A stretch of DNA of 64,000 bases from Burkholderiaceae bacterium. Its GTDB lineage: Bacteria > Pseudomonadota > Gammaproteobacteria > Burkholderiales > Burkholderiaceae_E. The position numbers were made by a program, and so were the translations under genes. Under the pieces are notes generated by a model. The model made no database searches and had not been told where the DNA came from. It worked only from the letters and a program-made list of their open reading frames with translations. This document shows, piece after piece, positions 33,846 through 42,014 of the stretch (position 1 is the stretch's first letter; each line of letters begins with the position of its first letter). The DNA lies in contig JACKLP010000002.1 in the NCBI GenBank assembly GCA_024235875.1, positions 372,001-436,000 of the forward strand, given 5' to 3'.

Positions 33846-35362
33846 GACTCGGCGCCCGTCGGCGAAGGGGCCGGGCCTTCGGGGGGGACGCCGACACTGG
33901 CTCGCACGAGCGCCACCCATTGCGCCCGAGGCGCCTCGAGCGGCAGGTCGCCGACCACGATGCGCGAGCGCAGCCGATCGAGCGCTCCGCGCAGCGCAGC
34001 TTCGTCGAGCCCATCGAGCAGGCCTTCGTTGTAGGCGAGCAGCCAACCGAGCTGGAACTCGATCGGCAGCGGATCGAGCCGGTCCTGCAGCAGCAAGCGG
34101 CGCAGCAACTGGCCGCGGCGGATGCGTTGCTGCATCGCCGCCTCGAGCCGGGTCCCGAAGCGGGTGAAGACCTCGAGCTCGAGGAATTGCAGGTAGTCGA
34201 GCTTGATCCGTCCGGCTTCCTTCTTGATCGGTGCGTCCTGCGCCTTGCCACCGATGCGCGACACCGAGCGCGTGACGTCGATCGCCGGCAAGGTGCCGCG
34301 CTCGAACAGGGCGGTGTCCAGGTAGATCTGGCCGTCGGTGATCGAGATCAGGTTGGTCGGGATATAGGCGGCGATCTCGCCCTGCTCGGTCTCTACGATC
34401 GGCAGCGCCGTCATGCTGCCGCCGCCGCTGGCCGGCGCGCGGCTGGTCGAGCGCTCGAGCAGCCGGGCGTGCAGGTAGAAGATGTCGCCGGGGAAGGCCT
34501 CGCGTCCGGGCGGATGGCGCAACAGCAGCGACAGCTCGCGATAGGCGCGCGCGTGGGTGCTCAGGTCGTCGTAGACCACCAGCGTGTCGCGGCCTTCGTC
34601 GCTCCAGTGTTCGGCGATCGCACAGCCGGCGAAGGGCGCCAGGTACTTCAGGCCCGGCATCGCGGTGGCCTCGGCCACCACCAGCGTCGTGTAGTCCAGT
34701 GCACCCGCGTCGCGCAGCGTCTGCATTGCCTGCACCACCGAGGAGCGCTTCTGCCCCACCAACACGTAGACGCAGCGCACATTGCGCGTGCGCTGGTGAA
34801 TCACGGTGTCGAGCGCGAACGCGGTCTTGCCCACGCCGTTGTCGCCGATCACGAGCTGGCGTTGCCCCTTGCCGATGGGGATCATCGTATCGACGATCTT
34901 GTTGCCGGTGTAGAGCGGACGGCTGACGAAGTCACGCGCGACGATGGCCGGGGACGGTCCATCGAGCGCGCGGCTGGCAACCGTGTCCAGCGGGCCGAGC
35001 CCGTCGAGCGGGAGGCCCAGCGGATCGACGATCCGGCCCAGCAGCGCATCGCCGACCCCGACCCGCAATCCGCTGCCCGGGAGTCTTGCGCCCACGCCCG
35101 CCTTCAGCTGCGGCGACTGGCGCAGCAGGATCGCGCCGACGCGGGTGGGCTCGAGCTGGAACACGACCGCCTCGCTGCCGTCGTCGAACGCGACGATCTC
35201 GTCGATCGCGGCCGAGGGCAGGCCGTCGATCCAGGCCACGCCGTCGCCAACGGAGACGACCTTGCCGCGCTCGCCGACCCGCAGGCCAAAGCGATAGTCG
35301 GCCAGGCGCTCGCGCTGGCGCGCGAGAGGATCGTCGTTCCCGGGCGTGCGATCAGCCGGCAA
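33842..35362 (-). CDS. atpA: N-ATPase alpha subunit
   Basis: A 506-residue alpha subunit of the F1 part. VIGDNGVGKTAFALDTV is the P-loop (the housekeeping enzyme has GDRQTGKT), then VYVLVGQKRSSVVQ, and YDDLSTHARAYRELSLLLRHPPGREAFPGDIFYLHARLLERS, followed by SMTALPIVETEQGEIAAYIPTNLISITDGQIYL, which are all near-invariant in alpha. It begins 11 bases before the atpF stop and ends in an overlap with atpG. The length and motifs indicate a complete, active-type subunit. Confidence 0.95.
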   Translation of the reverse strand: MPADRTPGNDDPLARQRERLADYRFGLRVGERGKVVSVGDGVAWIDGLPSAAIDEIVAFDDGSEAVVFQLEPTRVGAILLRQSPQLKAGVGARLPGSGLRVGVGDALLGRIVDPLGLPLDGLGPLDTVASRALDGPSPAIVARDFVSRPLYTGNKIVDTMIPIGKGQRQLVIGDNGVGKTAFALDTVIHQRTRNVRCVYVLVGQKRSSVVQAMQTLRDAGALDYTTLVVAEATAMPGLKYLAPFAGCAIAEHWSDEGRDTLVVYDDLSTHARAYRELSLLLRHPPGREAFPGDIFYLHARLLERSTSRAPASGGGSMTALPIVETEQGEIAAYIPTNLISITDGQIYLDTALFERGTLPAIDVTRSVSRIGGKAQDAPIKKEAGRIKLDYLQFLELEVFTRFGTRLEAAMQQRIRRGQLLRRLLLQDRLDPLPIEFQLGWLLAYNEGLLDGLDEAALRGALDRLRSRIVVGDLPLEAPRAQWVALVRASVGVPPEGPAPSPTGAES

Positions 35363-36101
35363 GTCGGGCTCCGGCGCGGAAGTAGGCCAGCTCGTCGCGT
35401 AGGTTCGCCGCCAGCACCCATGGGCCGATCGATACCGACAGGCCTGCGATCAGCTCGGGCGAGACGGTGGCCTCTTCGTCGAGGCGGCACCCGAGCAGCG
35501 ATTCGAACGCGGCCGACAATCGCGTACGGGCGTCGGCGTCGAGCGTCGCGGTGCTGGCGATGCGAAGCCTTGCGCCCGGAAGTCCCGCCGCGTCCGCGAG
35601 CGCTTCGCGTTGCGCTGGCGGCAGTTGTGCGAGGTCTTCGATCAGCGCGTCGACGATGCCGGTCTCCAGGGCGGGTCCGGCGAGGCGCTCCAGCAGCCGG
35701 GCGGCAAAGCGCGTGCCCTGCTCGATCGCCTCGGCCTGCGCGTGTCTCCGTTCCTCGTCGGTGCGCCGGCGGGCCAGGACTTCGGCCTTCTCGCGCTCGG
35801 CCTCGACGGCTTGCGCCACCTGTTCGAGGCGGCGGGCCCGCTCGGCCGATATCTCTTCGCCCAGCTTCTCGAGCGCGTCGCTGCGCTCGCCCTCCCAGGC
35901 GGCCATGCGTGCTTCGTAGTCCGCCTGCAATGCCCGGGCCGCGTCGTCGCGCCGATGGGCATCGGCCAGTGTCAGCGCGACCTGCGCGCGGCGCCGGGCG
36001 ATCACGTCGAGCACCGGCCGGTAGAGGAAGCGCTTGAGGATCCACACCAGGATCAAGAAGTTCACGATCTCGAGCGCGAACGTGGTCCAGTCGAGCTCCA
36101 T
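35352..36101 (-). CDS. atpF: N-ATPase b subunit (long, with delta-like C-terminal part)
   Basis: A 249-residue peripheral stalk subunit. An N-terminal membrane helix (FALEIVNFLILVWILKRFLYRPVL) is followed by a long charged coil, then a C-terminal region of about 110 residues from RFAARLLERLAGPALETGI to the end. N-ATPases lack a separate delta gene (atpH); the long b subunit is usual for them, and the C-terminal part may replace delta. There is no atpH in this operon, in agreement. Start 36101 lies 24 bases after the atpE stop. Confidence 0.9.
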   Translation of the reverse strand: MELDWTTFALEIVNFLILVWILKRFLYRPVLDVIARRRAQVALTLADAHRRDDAARALQADYEARMAAWEGERSDALEKLGEEISAERARRLEQVAQAVEAEREKAEVLARRRTDEERRHAQAEAIEQGTRFAARLLERLAGPALETGIVDALIEDLAQLPPAQREALADAAGLPGARLRIASTATLDADARTRLSAAFESLLGCRLDEEATVSPELIAGLSVSIGPWVLAANLRDELAYFRAGARLAG

Positions 36102-36125
36102 ATGCCGACAGCCTCCCGGGCTTCG

Positions 36126-36398
36126 TTACTTCAGCAGGTATTCGAGCAGCGGATTGCGGAACAGCACGATCAGCACGATCACGAGCACGTAGATCGCCAG
36201 CGACTCGATCATCGCCAGGCCGATGAACAGCATCCGCGAGATCGACTTCTCGGCCTCGGGCTGGCGTGCGATGGCGTCGAGCGCCTTGCTGATCGCGCGA
36301 CCCATCGCGAGCGCCGGCAGCATCACGCCCAGGGCGATCGCCACCAGTGCCGCAACGGTCGAGAGGGTGACGAACCAGGTCATGTCACTCATGGGCAT
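36126..36398 (-). CDS. atpE: N-ATPase c subunit (rotor ring)
   Basis: A 90-residue two-helix proteolipid (helix 1 about residues 10-40, loop ARQPEAEKS, helix 2 about 53-80). Helix 2 has LAMIESLAIYV with the ion-carrying Glu65 and the neighbouring Ser66. In helix 1 the segment LPALAMGRA has Met32 where N-type and Na+-type c subunits have Glu or Gln (PAIGEG or GVGQG). The start may also be the second Met (36392), which has better spacing to AAGGAG. The ring is predicted to carry protons, not Na+, but this needs proof. Confidence 0.93.
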   Translation of the reverse strand: MPMSDMTWFVTLSTVAALVAIALGVMLPALAMGRAISKALDAIARQPEAEKSISRMLFIGLAMIESLAIYVLVIVLIVLFRNPLLEYLLK

Positions 36399-37101
36399 CG
36401 GCTCCTTTTTCGAAGTTCGTGTCGGCGGGTCCTGATCTTTTCTGCGCGACTTCGTCGCGGGATTGGATCGAACCCGAGATGTAGACGAGTGCCAGCATCC
36501 CGAAGATGTAGGCCTGTACCAGCGCCTCGACCACGTGCAGCATCAGCACCGGCACCGGGGCGAGGAAGCCCGCCACCAGCAGCACCAGAAGTGCCGCGGT
36601 CTCCAGGCTGGTCACGTTGCCGAACAGTCGCACCGCCAGCGCGACCGTGCGCGAGATCTCGCTGACCACGTGGAACGGCAACAGCAACGGGTTCGGCTTG
36701 AGATAGTGCGTCAGGTAGGCGCGCAGCCCTTCGCTGCGGATGCCGAACCAGTGGACCGAAAAGAACACGAGCGCCGCGAGTGATGCGGTGGCCGACAGGT
36801 CGCCGGTCGGCGAGGCGAAGCCGGGCACGATGCCGACCAGGTTTGCCACCGCGACGTAGATCCAAAGGGTGCCCACGAACGGCAGCACGGCGGCGGCGCG
36901 GCCCGGCAGCAGGCTCTCCACCGAATCCTCGATGGCGCTGACAATGCCTTCGAGCACGGTCTGCAGCGGACCGGGGTCGATGGCCAGGCGCCGCGTCGCG
37001 AGCCAGCTGAATACCGCCAGCAGCGCCATCACGCCCCAGGTGGTGACGACCGTGCGCGTGATTGCCAGCGGGCCGACGTGCCAGAGCACGGTGCCGTCCA
37101 T
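36385..37101 (-). CDS. atpB: N-ATPase a subunit
   Basis: A 238-residue membrane subunit with six hydrophobic segments. Key elements: LWIYVAVANLVGIVPGFASPTGDLSATASLAALVFF, LTHYLKPNPLLLPFHVVSEISRTVALAVRLFGNVTS with the essential Arg158 (AVRLFGN), and LLVLLVAGFLAPVPVLMLHVVEALVQAYIFGMLALVYISGSI. The Arg interacts with Glu65 of subunit c as it passes through the a-c interface. ATG 37101 overlaps the atpQ stop (TGATG), so no atpR gene can lie between them. Confidence 0.93.
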   Translation of the reverse strand: MDGTVLWHVGPLAITRTVVTTWGVMALLAVFSWLATRRLAIDPGPLQTVLEGIVSAIEDSVESLLPGRAAAVLPFVGTLWIYVAVANLVGIVPGFASPTGDLSATASLAALVFFSVHWFGIRSEGLRAYLTHYLKPNPLLLPFHVVSEISRTVALAVRLFGNVTSLETAALLVLLVAGFLAPVPVLMLHVVEALVQAYIFGMLALVYISGSIQSRDEVAQKRSGPADTNFEKGADAHE

Positions 37102-37502
37102 CAGTGCCGCTCCCGCACGAACAGGTAGACATTGATGGCCCCCAGCAAGACGCCGGCGAGCAGCAAGCCGATCGTCCAGCGCACCGAATAGCCGCCCACG
37201 ATGCGCTCGTCGAGCCAGCGCCCGAGATAGGCACCCGCGACCACCGGCACCACGATGAGGCCGGCGATCGTGCCCATGTAGACCGATTGCGCCAGCAGGC
37301 TCGAACGTTCGCGCTCGGCCTTCGCGATCCGTTGCACACGTCGCTCGACGGCCGCGCGCAGGCGGCCGTCGTCGGCGGTGCCGTCAGCCGTGCCGTCGTC
37401 GCGGGAATCGTTGCGTGCATGGTCGCGAGCGTCGGCGGCCTGCGCATCCGCGAGCAGGCGTCGGCCCGACGATGACCCTTGGCTCGGGGCGGTGCCGCTC
37501 AT
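37101..37502 (-). CDS. atpQ: N-ATPase assembly protein AtpQ (AtpZ/AtpI-like)
   Basis: A 133-residue protein with an acidic/basic N-terminal extension of about 75 residues, then two hydrophobic segments (SVYMGTIAGLIVVPVVAGAYLGRWLDE and YSVRWTIGLLLAGVLLGAINVYLFVRE), the pattern of AtpZ and of the AtpQ gene in N-ATPase operons. Its Gly-rich first helix and short C-terminal tail fit. It follows atpC in an ATGA overlap. The gene normally next, atpR, is not present; the a subunit gene begins instead. Confidence 0.8.
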   Translation of the reverse strand: MSGTAPSQGSSSGRRLLADAQAADARDHARNDSRDDGTADGTADDGRLRAAVERRVQRIAKAERERSSLLAQSVYMGTIAGLIVVPVVAGAYLGRWLDERIVGGYSVRWTIGLLLAGVLLGAINVYLFVRERH

Positions 37503-37894
37503 TGGCGCTCCAGTTCCCACAGCCGCCGCATCATCGCCTGCTCGAGGCGGCGCAGATTCTCGCGCGCGGTCGCGATCTGGCGCTCGTCGGCGAGAATCTC
37601 GTCGCGCAGCGCATCGCCGACCTCGTGCAGATCGGTGCCGTAGAGATAGCGCCGGGTCGCGATGCGCAGCACGCCCGCGTCGAAGTACGCGACGCCGCCG
37701 GGCAACGCCAGGTACTGCCAGGACTGCTCGATGACCTGGAATCGCGCCAGCCCGAAAGCGAGCACGGTGGCCATGCGCGAGCGGCCTGCGAGCACGCCGA
37801 ACTGACCGCTGCCGTCCTCGCCCACGAACGAGCGCACGCCTTCGATCCGCTCGCTGCGGGTCGCGGCATCGAGCTCGAGCACAAAGGTGTTCAC
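37499..37894 (-). CDS. atpC: N-ATPase epsilon subunit
   Basis: A 131-residue epsilon subunit. The start is GTG 37894, which overlaps the atpD stop (GTGA). The beta-sandwich domain reads VNTFVLELDAATRSERIEGVRSFVGEDGSGQFGVLAGRSRMATVL, and the C-terminal part contains a helical segment LHEVGDALRDEILADERQIATARENLRRLEQAMMRRLWELER. Its gene directly follows atpD, as in other N-ATPase operons, whereas the housekeeping operon has atpD-atpC at the end of a different order. Confidence 0.9.
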   Translation of the reverse strand: MNTFVLELDAATRSERIEGVRSFVGEDGSGQFGVLAGRSRMATVLAFGLARFQVIEQSWQYLALPGGVAYFDAGVLRIATRRYLYGTDLHEVGDALRDEILADERQIATARENLRRLEQAMMRRLWELERQ

Positions 37895-39261
37895 GCCACG
37901 GCTCCCCGCATCGTGCCCCGCATGTAACAGGCTTCCTCGGGTGTGTCGTCGAAGTCGCCGCGAATGAAGGCCTCGCAATCGGCGAGCGTGGCTTCGAGCG
38001 GCACCGAGGCGCCGTCGATGCCGGTGTGCTGGCTCACGACATGGAATGGCTGCGACAGATAGCGTTGCAAGCGGCGGGCGCGCGCGACGATGCGGCGGTC
38101 CTCGGCCGACAGGGCTTCCAGCCCGAGCATCGCGATGATGTCCTCGAGCTCGCGGTAGCGCGCCAGATGGCCGCGTACCGCCTGGGCGATCGCATAGTGG
38201 CGCTCGCCCAGGAAGTGGCGGTCCATCAGCTTGCTGGATGACGCCAGGGGGTCGACTGCAGGATAGATGCCGCGCGCGGCCTGCGCGCGCGAGAGCACGA
38301 CCATCGTGTCCAGGTGGGCGAAGATCGCGCTGACGGCCGGATCGCTCATGTCGTCGGCCGGTACATAGACCGCCTGCACCGAGGTGATGTTGCCCGCCTG
38401 CGTGGACGCGATGCGCTCCTCGAGCTCGGCGGTCTCGGTGATCAACGTGGGCTGGTAGCCGACGGTGGCCGGCATGCGCCCAAGCAGGCCCGAGATCTCG
38501 CTGCCGGCCTGCACGAAGCGAAACACGTTGTCGATCAGCAGCAGTACCTCCTTGTGCAGGGCGTCGCGCAGGTACTCGGCATAGGTGAGCGCGGTGAGGC
38601 CGACCCGGAATCGCACGCCGGGGGATTCATCCATCTGCCCGAAAACCATCACCGTCTGCGGCATCACGCCGGCGTCGCGCATGTCGTGCCACAGCTCGTG
38701 GCCCTCGCGGATGCGCTCGCCCACGCCGGCGAACACCGAAACGCCCCGATGCAGTTGCACGATCGCGTGCATGAACTCGGTGATCAGCACGGTCTTGCCG
38801 ACGCCGGCACCGCCGAAAAGCCCGGTCTTGCCGCCGCTCACGAAGGGGCACAGCAGGTCGATGACCTTGATACCGGTCTCGAGCACGCCGCGGGCGGCCC
38901 GGGTGTCGGCGAGCGGCGCCGGGGGCGAGATGATGGGCCGGCGCTCGTCGGCCGCGAGCGGCGCTGCGCCATCGAGCGGCTCGCCGAAGACATCGAGCAG
39001 GCGACCCAGGCAGTCGGGCGTGACCGGCACGCTCAACGTGCCGCCGGTGTCGTAGACCGGCATGCCCCGCCGCAGGCCGGCGGTCCGGTGCAACGCGATC
39101 GCCCGGACCCGGCACTCGTCGAGGTCGCCGAATACCTCGAAGGTGTAGCGCTCGTTGCCCGCATTCGCGTAAAGGGCGCGATGCAGCGGCGGCAACTGGT
39201 CGCAGATGATGTCGACCACCGGCCCTCGGACTTTCTCGATGCTGCCGACTCGTTCGTTCAT
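37891..39261 (-). CDS. atpD: N-ATPase beta subunit
   Basis: A 456-residue beta subunit, first gene of the operon. P-loop GGAGVGKTVLITEFMHAI; catalytic GVGERIREGHELWHDM (Glu of the GERTREG element); LLIDNVFRFVQAGSEISGLLGRMPATVGYQPTLITE and YVPADDMSDPAVSAIFAHLDTMVVLSR. The shorter N-terminal region and gene position mark the N-type. ATG 39261 follows GGGGAGTCG. With atpC, Q, B, E, F, A and G on the same strand, the operon has all core subunits. Confidence 0.95.
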   Translation of the reverse strand: MNERVGSIEKVRGPVVDIICDQLPPLHRALYANAGNERYTFEVFGDLDECRVRAIALHRTAGLRRGMPVYDTGGTLSVPVTPDCLGRLLDVFGEPLDGAAPLAADERRPIISPPAPLADTRAARGVLETGIKVIDLLCPFVSGGKTGLFGGAGVGKTVLITEFMHAIVQLHRGVSVFAGVGERIREGHELWHDMRDAGVMPQTVMVFGQMDESPGVRFRVGLTALTYAEYLRDALHKEVLLLIDNVFRFVQAGSEISGLLGRMPATVGYQPTLITETAELEERIASTQAGNITSVQAVYVPADDMSDPAVSAIFAHLDTMVVLSRAQAARGIYPAVDPLASSSKLMDRHFLGERHYAIAQAVRGHLARYRELEDIIAMLGLEALSAEDRRIVARARRLQRYLSQPFHVVSQHTGIDGASVPLEATLADCEAFIRGDFDDTPEEACYMRGTMRGAVA

Positions 39262-39335
39262 GGTGCGACGACTCCCCAAGCATTCTACTGCCGCCGAATT
39301 GACGTTCTAACGCGCCGCGTCGATCATCGCCGACC

Positions 39336-40631
39336 ATGAACGGCATCTTTCTCTTCATCGTCCTCGTCGCGTTCGTCACCACCGGCTGGCGACAGCTCGC
39401 GCTCGCGCCGGATGCGGGCACCCCGGCGCCCATGGAGGCCTTGTCGGCGGCGATGATCGACACCGCCGGCAGCGCGGTCACGCTCGCGCTTGGGCTGGTC
39501 GGCGTGATGACGCTTTTCCTGGGCCTGATGAAGGTGGCCGAGGCCGGGGGCCTGCTGACGATCGTCGCGCGGCTGATCCGTCCGCTCATGACGCGGCTGT
39601 TTCCCGATGTGCCGCCCGATCACCCGGCGATGGGCGCGATGATCCTGAACATGTCGGCCAATGCCCTGGGCCTGGGCAACGCCGCTACCCCGTTCGGCAT
39701 CCGTGCGATGCAGGCGCTGGACCGGCTCAACACGCGCCCGGGGACCGCGACCGATTCGATGGCCTTGTTCCTCGCGATCAATACGTCCAGCGTGACGCTG
39801 CTGCCCACCGGCGTGATCGCGATCCGCGCCGCGGCCGGCTCGAGCGATCCGGCCGCGATTCTTCCGACCACGTTGTTTGCCACGGTCTGCTCGACCGTCG
39901 CCGCGATCATCGCCGCCAAGACCTACCGGCGCTTCTTCCCGGTGGGGCGGCCCGATGCCGACGAGGCCGCGATCGAGCGGCCGTGGGTGACGCAGGACCC
40001 GAACGACGCGGCCGGGCCCGACGCGCCCGACGCCTACCCGGCCTGGGTCTCGGTACTGGCGCTCGCGCTGATCGTGGCGGCGATCCCTGCCACGATCGTC
40101 TGGGGTCGGGTGATCTCGCCTTGGATCGTGCCCGGATTGATGGTCGCCTTCCTGGCCTTCGGCGCATTGCGTGGCGTGCGCGTCTACGAGACCTTCGTCG
40201 ACGGCGCGAAGGAAGGCTTCCAGGTCGCGCTGCGAATCATTCCCTACCTGGTGGCCATCCTGGTGGCGGTCGGCATGCTGCGCGCCAGTGGTGCGCTCGA
40301 CGCCGTAGTCGGCGCGCTCGGTGTCGTCACCGGACCGCTGGGCCTGCCGGCCGAGGCCTTGCCGATGGCCTTGCTGCGGCCGTTATCGGGCTCGGGCGCC
40401 TATGGCGTGATGACGGCGATCATCCAGGATCCCGCGACCGGCCCCGACACCTATGTGGGCCTCATCGTCAGCACCTTGCAGGGTTCGACGGAGACCACTT
40501 TCTATGTACTGGCCGTGTATTTCGGCGCGGTCCAGGTACGACGACTGCGCCACACGCTGGCCGCGGCGCTGACGGCCGATGTGGTGGCCGTGATCGCGAC
40601 TGTCGCCATCTGCCGATACCTCCTTCTTTGA
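39336..40631 (+). CDS. SpmA-SpmB-type nucleoside recognition membrane protein
   Basis: A 431-residue integral membrane protein that joins both parts of the spore maturation proteins SpmA and SpmB. The first half has MNGIFLFIVLVAFVTTGWR, MILNMSANALGLGNAATPFGIRAMQALDRLN and LFLAINTSSVTLLPTGVIAIRAAAGSSDP; the second has YETFVDGAKEGFQVALRIIPYLVAILVAVGMLRASGAL and LRPLSGSGAYGVM. The fused form is common in non-spore-forming proteobacteria; its substrate is unknown (the family is related to nucleoside transporters). It is divergent from the N-ATPase operon with 74 bases between the starts. Confidence 0.88.
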   Translation: MNGIFLFIVLVAFVTTGWRQLALAPDAGTPAPMEALSAAMIDTAGSAVTLALGLVGVMTLFLGLMKVAEAGGLLTIVARLIRPLMTRLFPDVPPDHPAMGAMILNMSANALGLGNAATPFGIRAMQALDRLNTRPGTATDSMALFLAINTSSVTLLPTGVIAIRAAAGSSDPAAILPTTLFATVCSTVAAIIAAKTYRRFFPVGRPDADEAAIERPWVTQDPNDAAGPDAPDAYPAWVSVLALALIVAAIPATIVWGRVISPWIVPGLMVAFLAFGALRGVRVYETFVDGAKEGFQVALRIIPYLVAILVAVGMLRASGALDAVVGALGVVTGPLGLPAEALPMALLRPLSGSGAYGVMTAIIQDPATGPDTYVGLIVSTLQGSTETTFYVLAVYFGAVQVRRLRHTLAAALTADVVAVIATVAICRYLLL

Positions 40632-40640
40632 CCCTTCGCC

Positions 40641-41963
40641 ATGAACCAGACGTCCGAATCCGATCCCGCGGCCGACATCGGCGTCCAGGCCGACGCGCGC
40701 CATGTCGCGGTGATCGGCGCCGGCATCGTCGGCGCCTGTTGTGCGCTGGCGCTTCTGGACGACGGCCACCGGGTCACTCTGGTGGAGCCCGACGAACCGG
40801 GCGGCGAGCAAGCGGCCAGCTATGGCAACGGCGCCTGGTTCAGCTCGAGTTCGGTCGTGCCGATGTCGGTGCCCGGGCTCTGGCGCAAGGTGCCCGGCTA
40901 CCTGGTCGATCGGGACGGGCCGCTGACGATCCGACCCGGCGCGCTGCCGTCGCTGGCGCCCTGGCTGCTGCGCTTCCTGCGCGCGGGGGCCCGGGTCGAG
41001 CGGGTCGAAGCCACGGCACGCGCGCTGGCGGCCTTGCTGCACGATGCGCCGGCACGGCACGCAGCGCTGGCGGCACAGGCCGGCGTGCCGGAGCTGGTAC
41101 GCGCGAGCGGCCAGATCCACGCCTTTGCCGATCGCGCCGCCTTCGAGGCCGAGGCGTTGGCCTGGCGCCTGCGACGCGACAATGGCGCACAGTGGGTCGA
41201 GCTCGACGCTGCGCAACTGCGGGCCCGGGTGCCGATGCTCGATTCGCGATACGGCTTCGGTATCTACATCGCCGGGACTGCGCATTGCCCCGATCCCGGC
41301 GCCTATGTCGCGGCACTCGTGGCGCTCGCCGAGCGCCGCGGCGCGAAGCGCATGCGGGCCCGCGCCCTTGGCTTCGAGCGGCGTGCCGGACGCCTGGCGG
41401 CCGTGCGCACCGATGCGGGCCGGCTCGATTGCGATGCCGCGGTGATCGCCGCGGGCATCCGCTCGGCCGTGCTGGCCCGTGCGGCCGGCGACACGATCCC
41501 GCTCGCGAGCGAGCGCGGCTACCACGTCGAGATCGCGGATCCACCCTTCACGCTCGATGTGCCGGTGATGCCGGCCGATGGTCGCATGGCGAACACCTCG
41601 ACGCGCGGGGGGCTGCGGATCGCTGGTCAGGTCGAACTCGCGCGCACCGACGCAGCGCCCGACTGGCGCCGTGCCGAGGTGTTGCTGCGCCACGCGCAGC
41701 GCGCCTATCCGGCGCTCGCCTCGATCGACACGAGCCGCCTGCGGCGCTGGATGGGCCACCGTCCATCGACGCCCGACGGCTTGCCGGTGATCGATGCCTC
41801 GATCGGGACCCGCGGCGTGTTCCATGCGTTCGGTCACGGCCATGTCGGCCTGGCCGCGGCACCGGCGAGCGCCGAACTACTGGCACGGATCGTGGCCGAA
41901 TCGCCAGGCCCGATGGCGAGCGCGCTCTATTCGATGAGGCGATTCGTGGCCGTTACGGCCTGA
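40641..41963 (+). CDS. FAD-dependent oxidoreductase, D-amino-acid dehydrogenase (DadA)-like
   Basis: A 440-residue DAO-fold flavoprotein. HVAVIGAGIVGACCALALLDDGHRVTLVEPDEPGGEQAASYGN is the FAD-binding region with the DadA-type Gly-Gly-E-Q-AS-YGN sequence; then RWMGHRPSTPDGLPVIDASIGTRGVFHAFGHGHVGLAAAP is the terminal FAD-contact region. DadA-type enzymes oxidise D-amino acids or hydroxyprolines to keto acids, giving electrons to the quinone pool. The gene starts nine bases after the SpmAB gene, so may be co-transcribed. Substrate unknown. Confidence 0.85.
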   Translation: MNQTSESDPAADIGVQADARHVAVIGAGIVGACCALALLDDGHRVTLVEPDEPGGEQAASYGNGAWFSSSSVVPMSVPGLWRKVPGYLVDRDGPLTIRPGALPSLAPWLLRFLRAGARVERVEATARALAALLHDAPARHAALAAQAGVPELVRASGQIHAFADRAAFEAEALAWRLRRDNGAQWVELDAAQLRARVPMLDSRYGFGIYIAGTAHCPDPGAYVAALVALAERRGAKRMRARALGFERRAGRLAAVRTDAGRLDCDAAVIAAGIRSAVLARAAGDTIPLASERGYHVEIADPPFTLDVPVMPADGRMANTSTRGGLRIAGQVELARTDAAPDWRRAEVLLRHAQRAYPALASIDTSRLRRWMGHRPSTPDGLPVIDASIGTRGVFHAFGHGHVGLAAAPASAELLARIVAESPGPMASALYSMRRFVAVTA

Positions 41964-42014
41964 TCGATTCCGGTGTCGTCGCCGCGATCGCGCGCCCGGC
42001 ATCTCGACAGCCGG

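Noticed and set aside
37060..37120. A hidden atpR gene between atpQ and atpB
   Set aside because: The atpQ stop and atpB ATG share a base, and no open frame with two hydrophobic helices exists in the gap or within atpQ in another frame.
39281..39310. TTAGAA-N17-TAGAAT as promoter of the N-ATPase operon
   Set aside because: The -35 has only about half of the consensus bases, and the match is no better than expected by chance in this gap.
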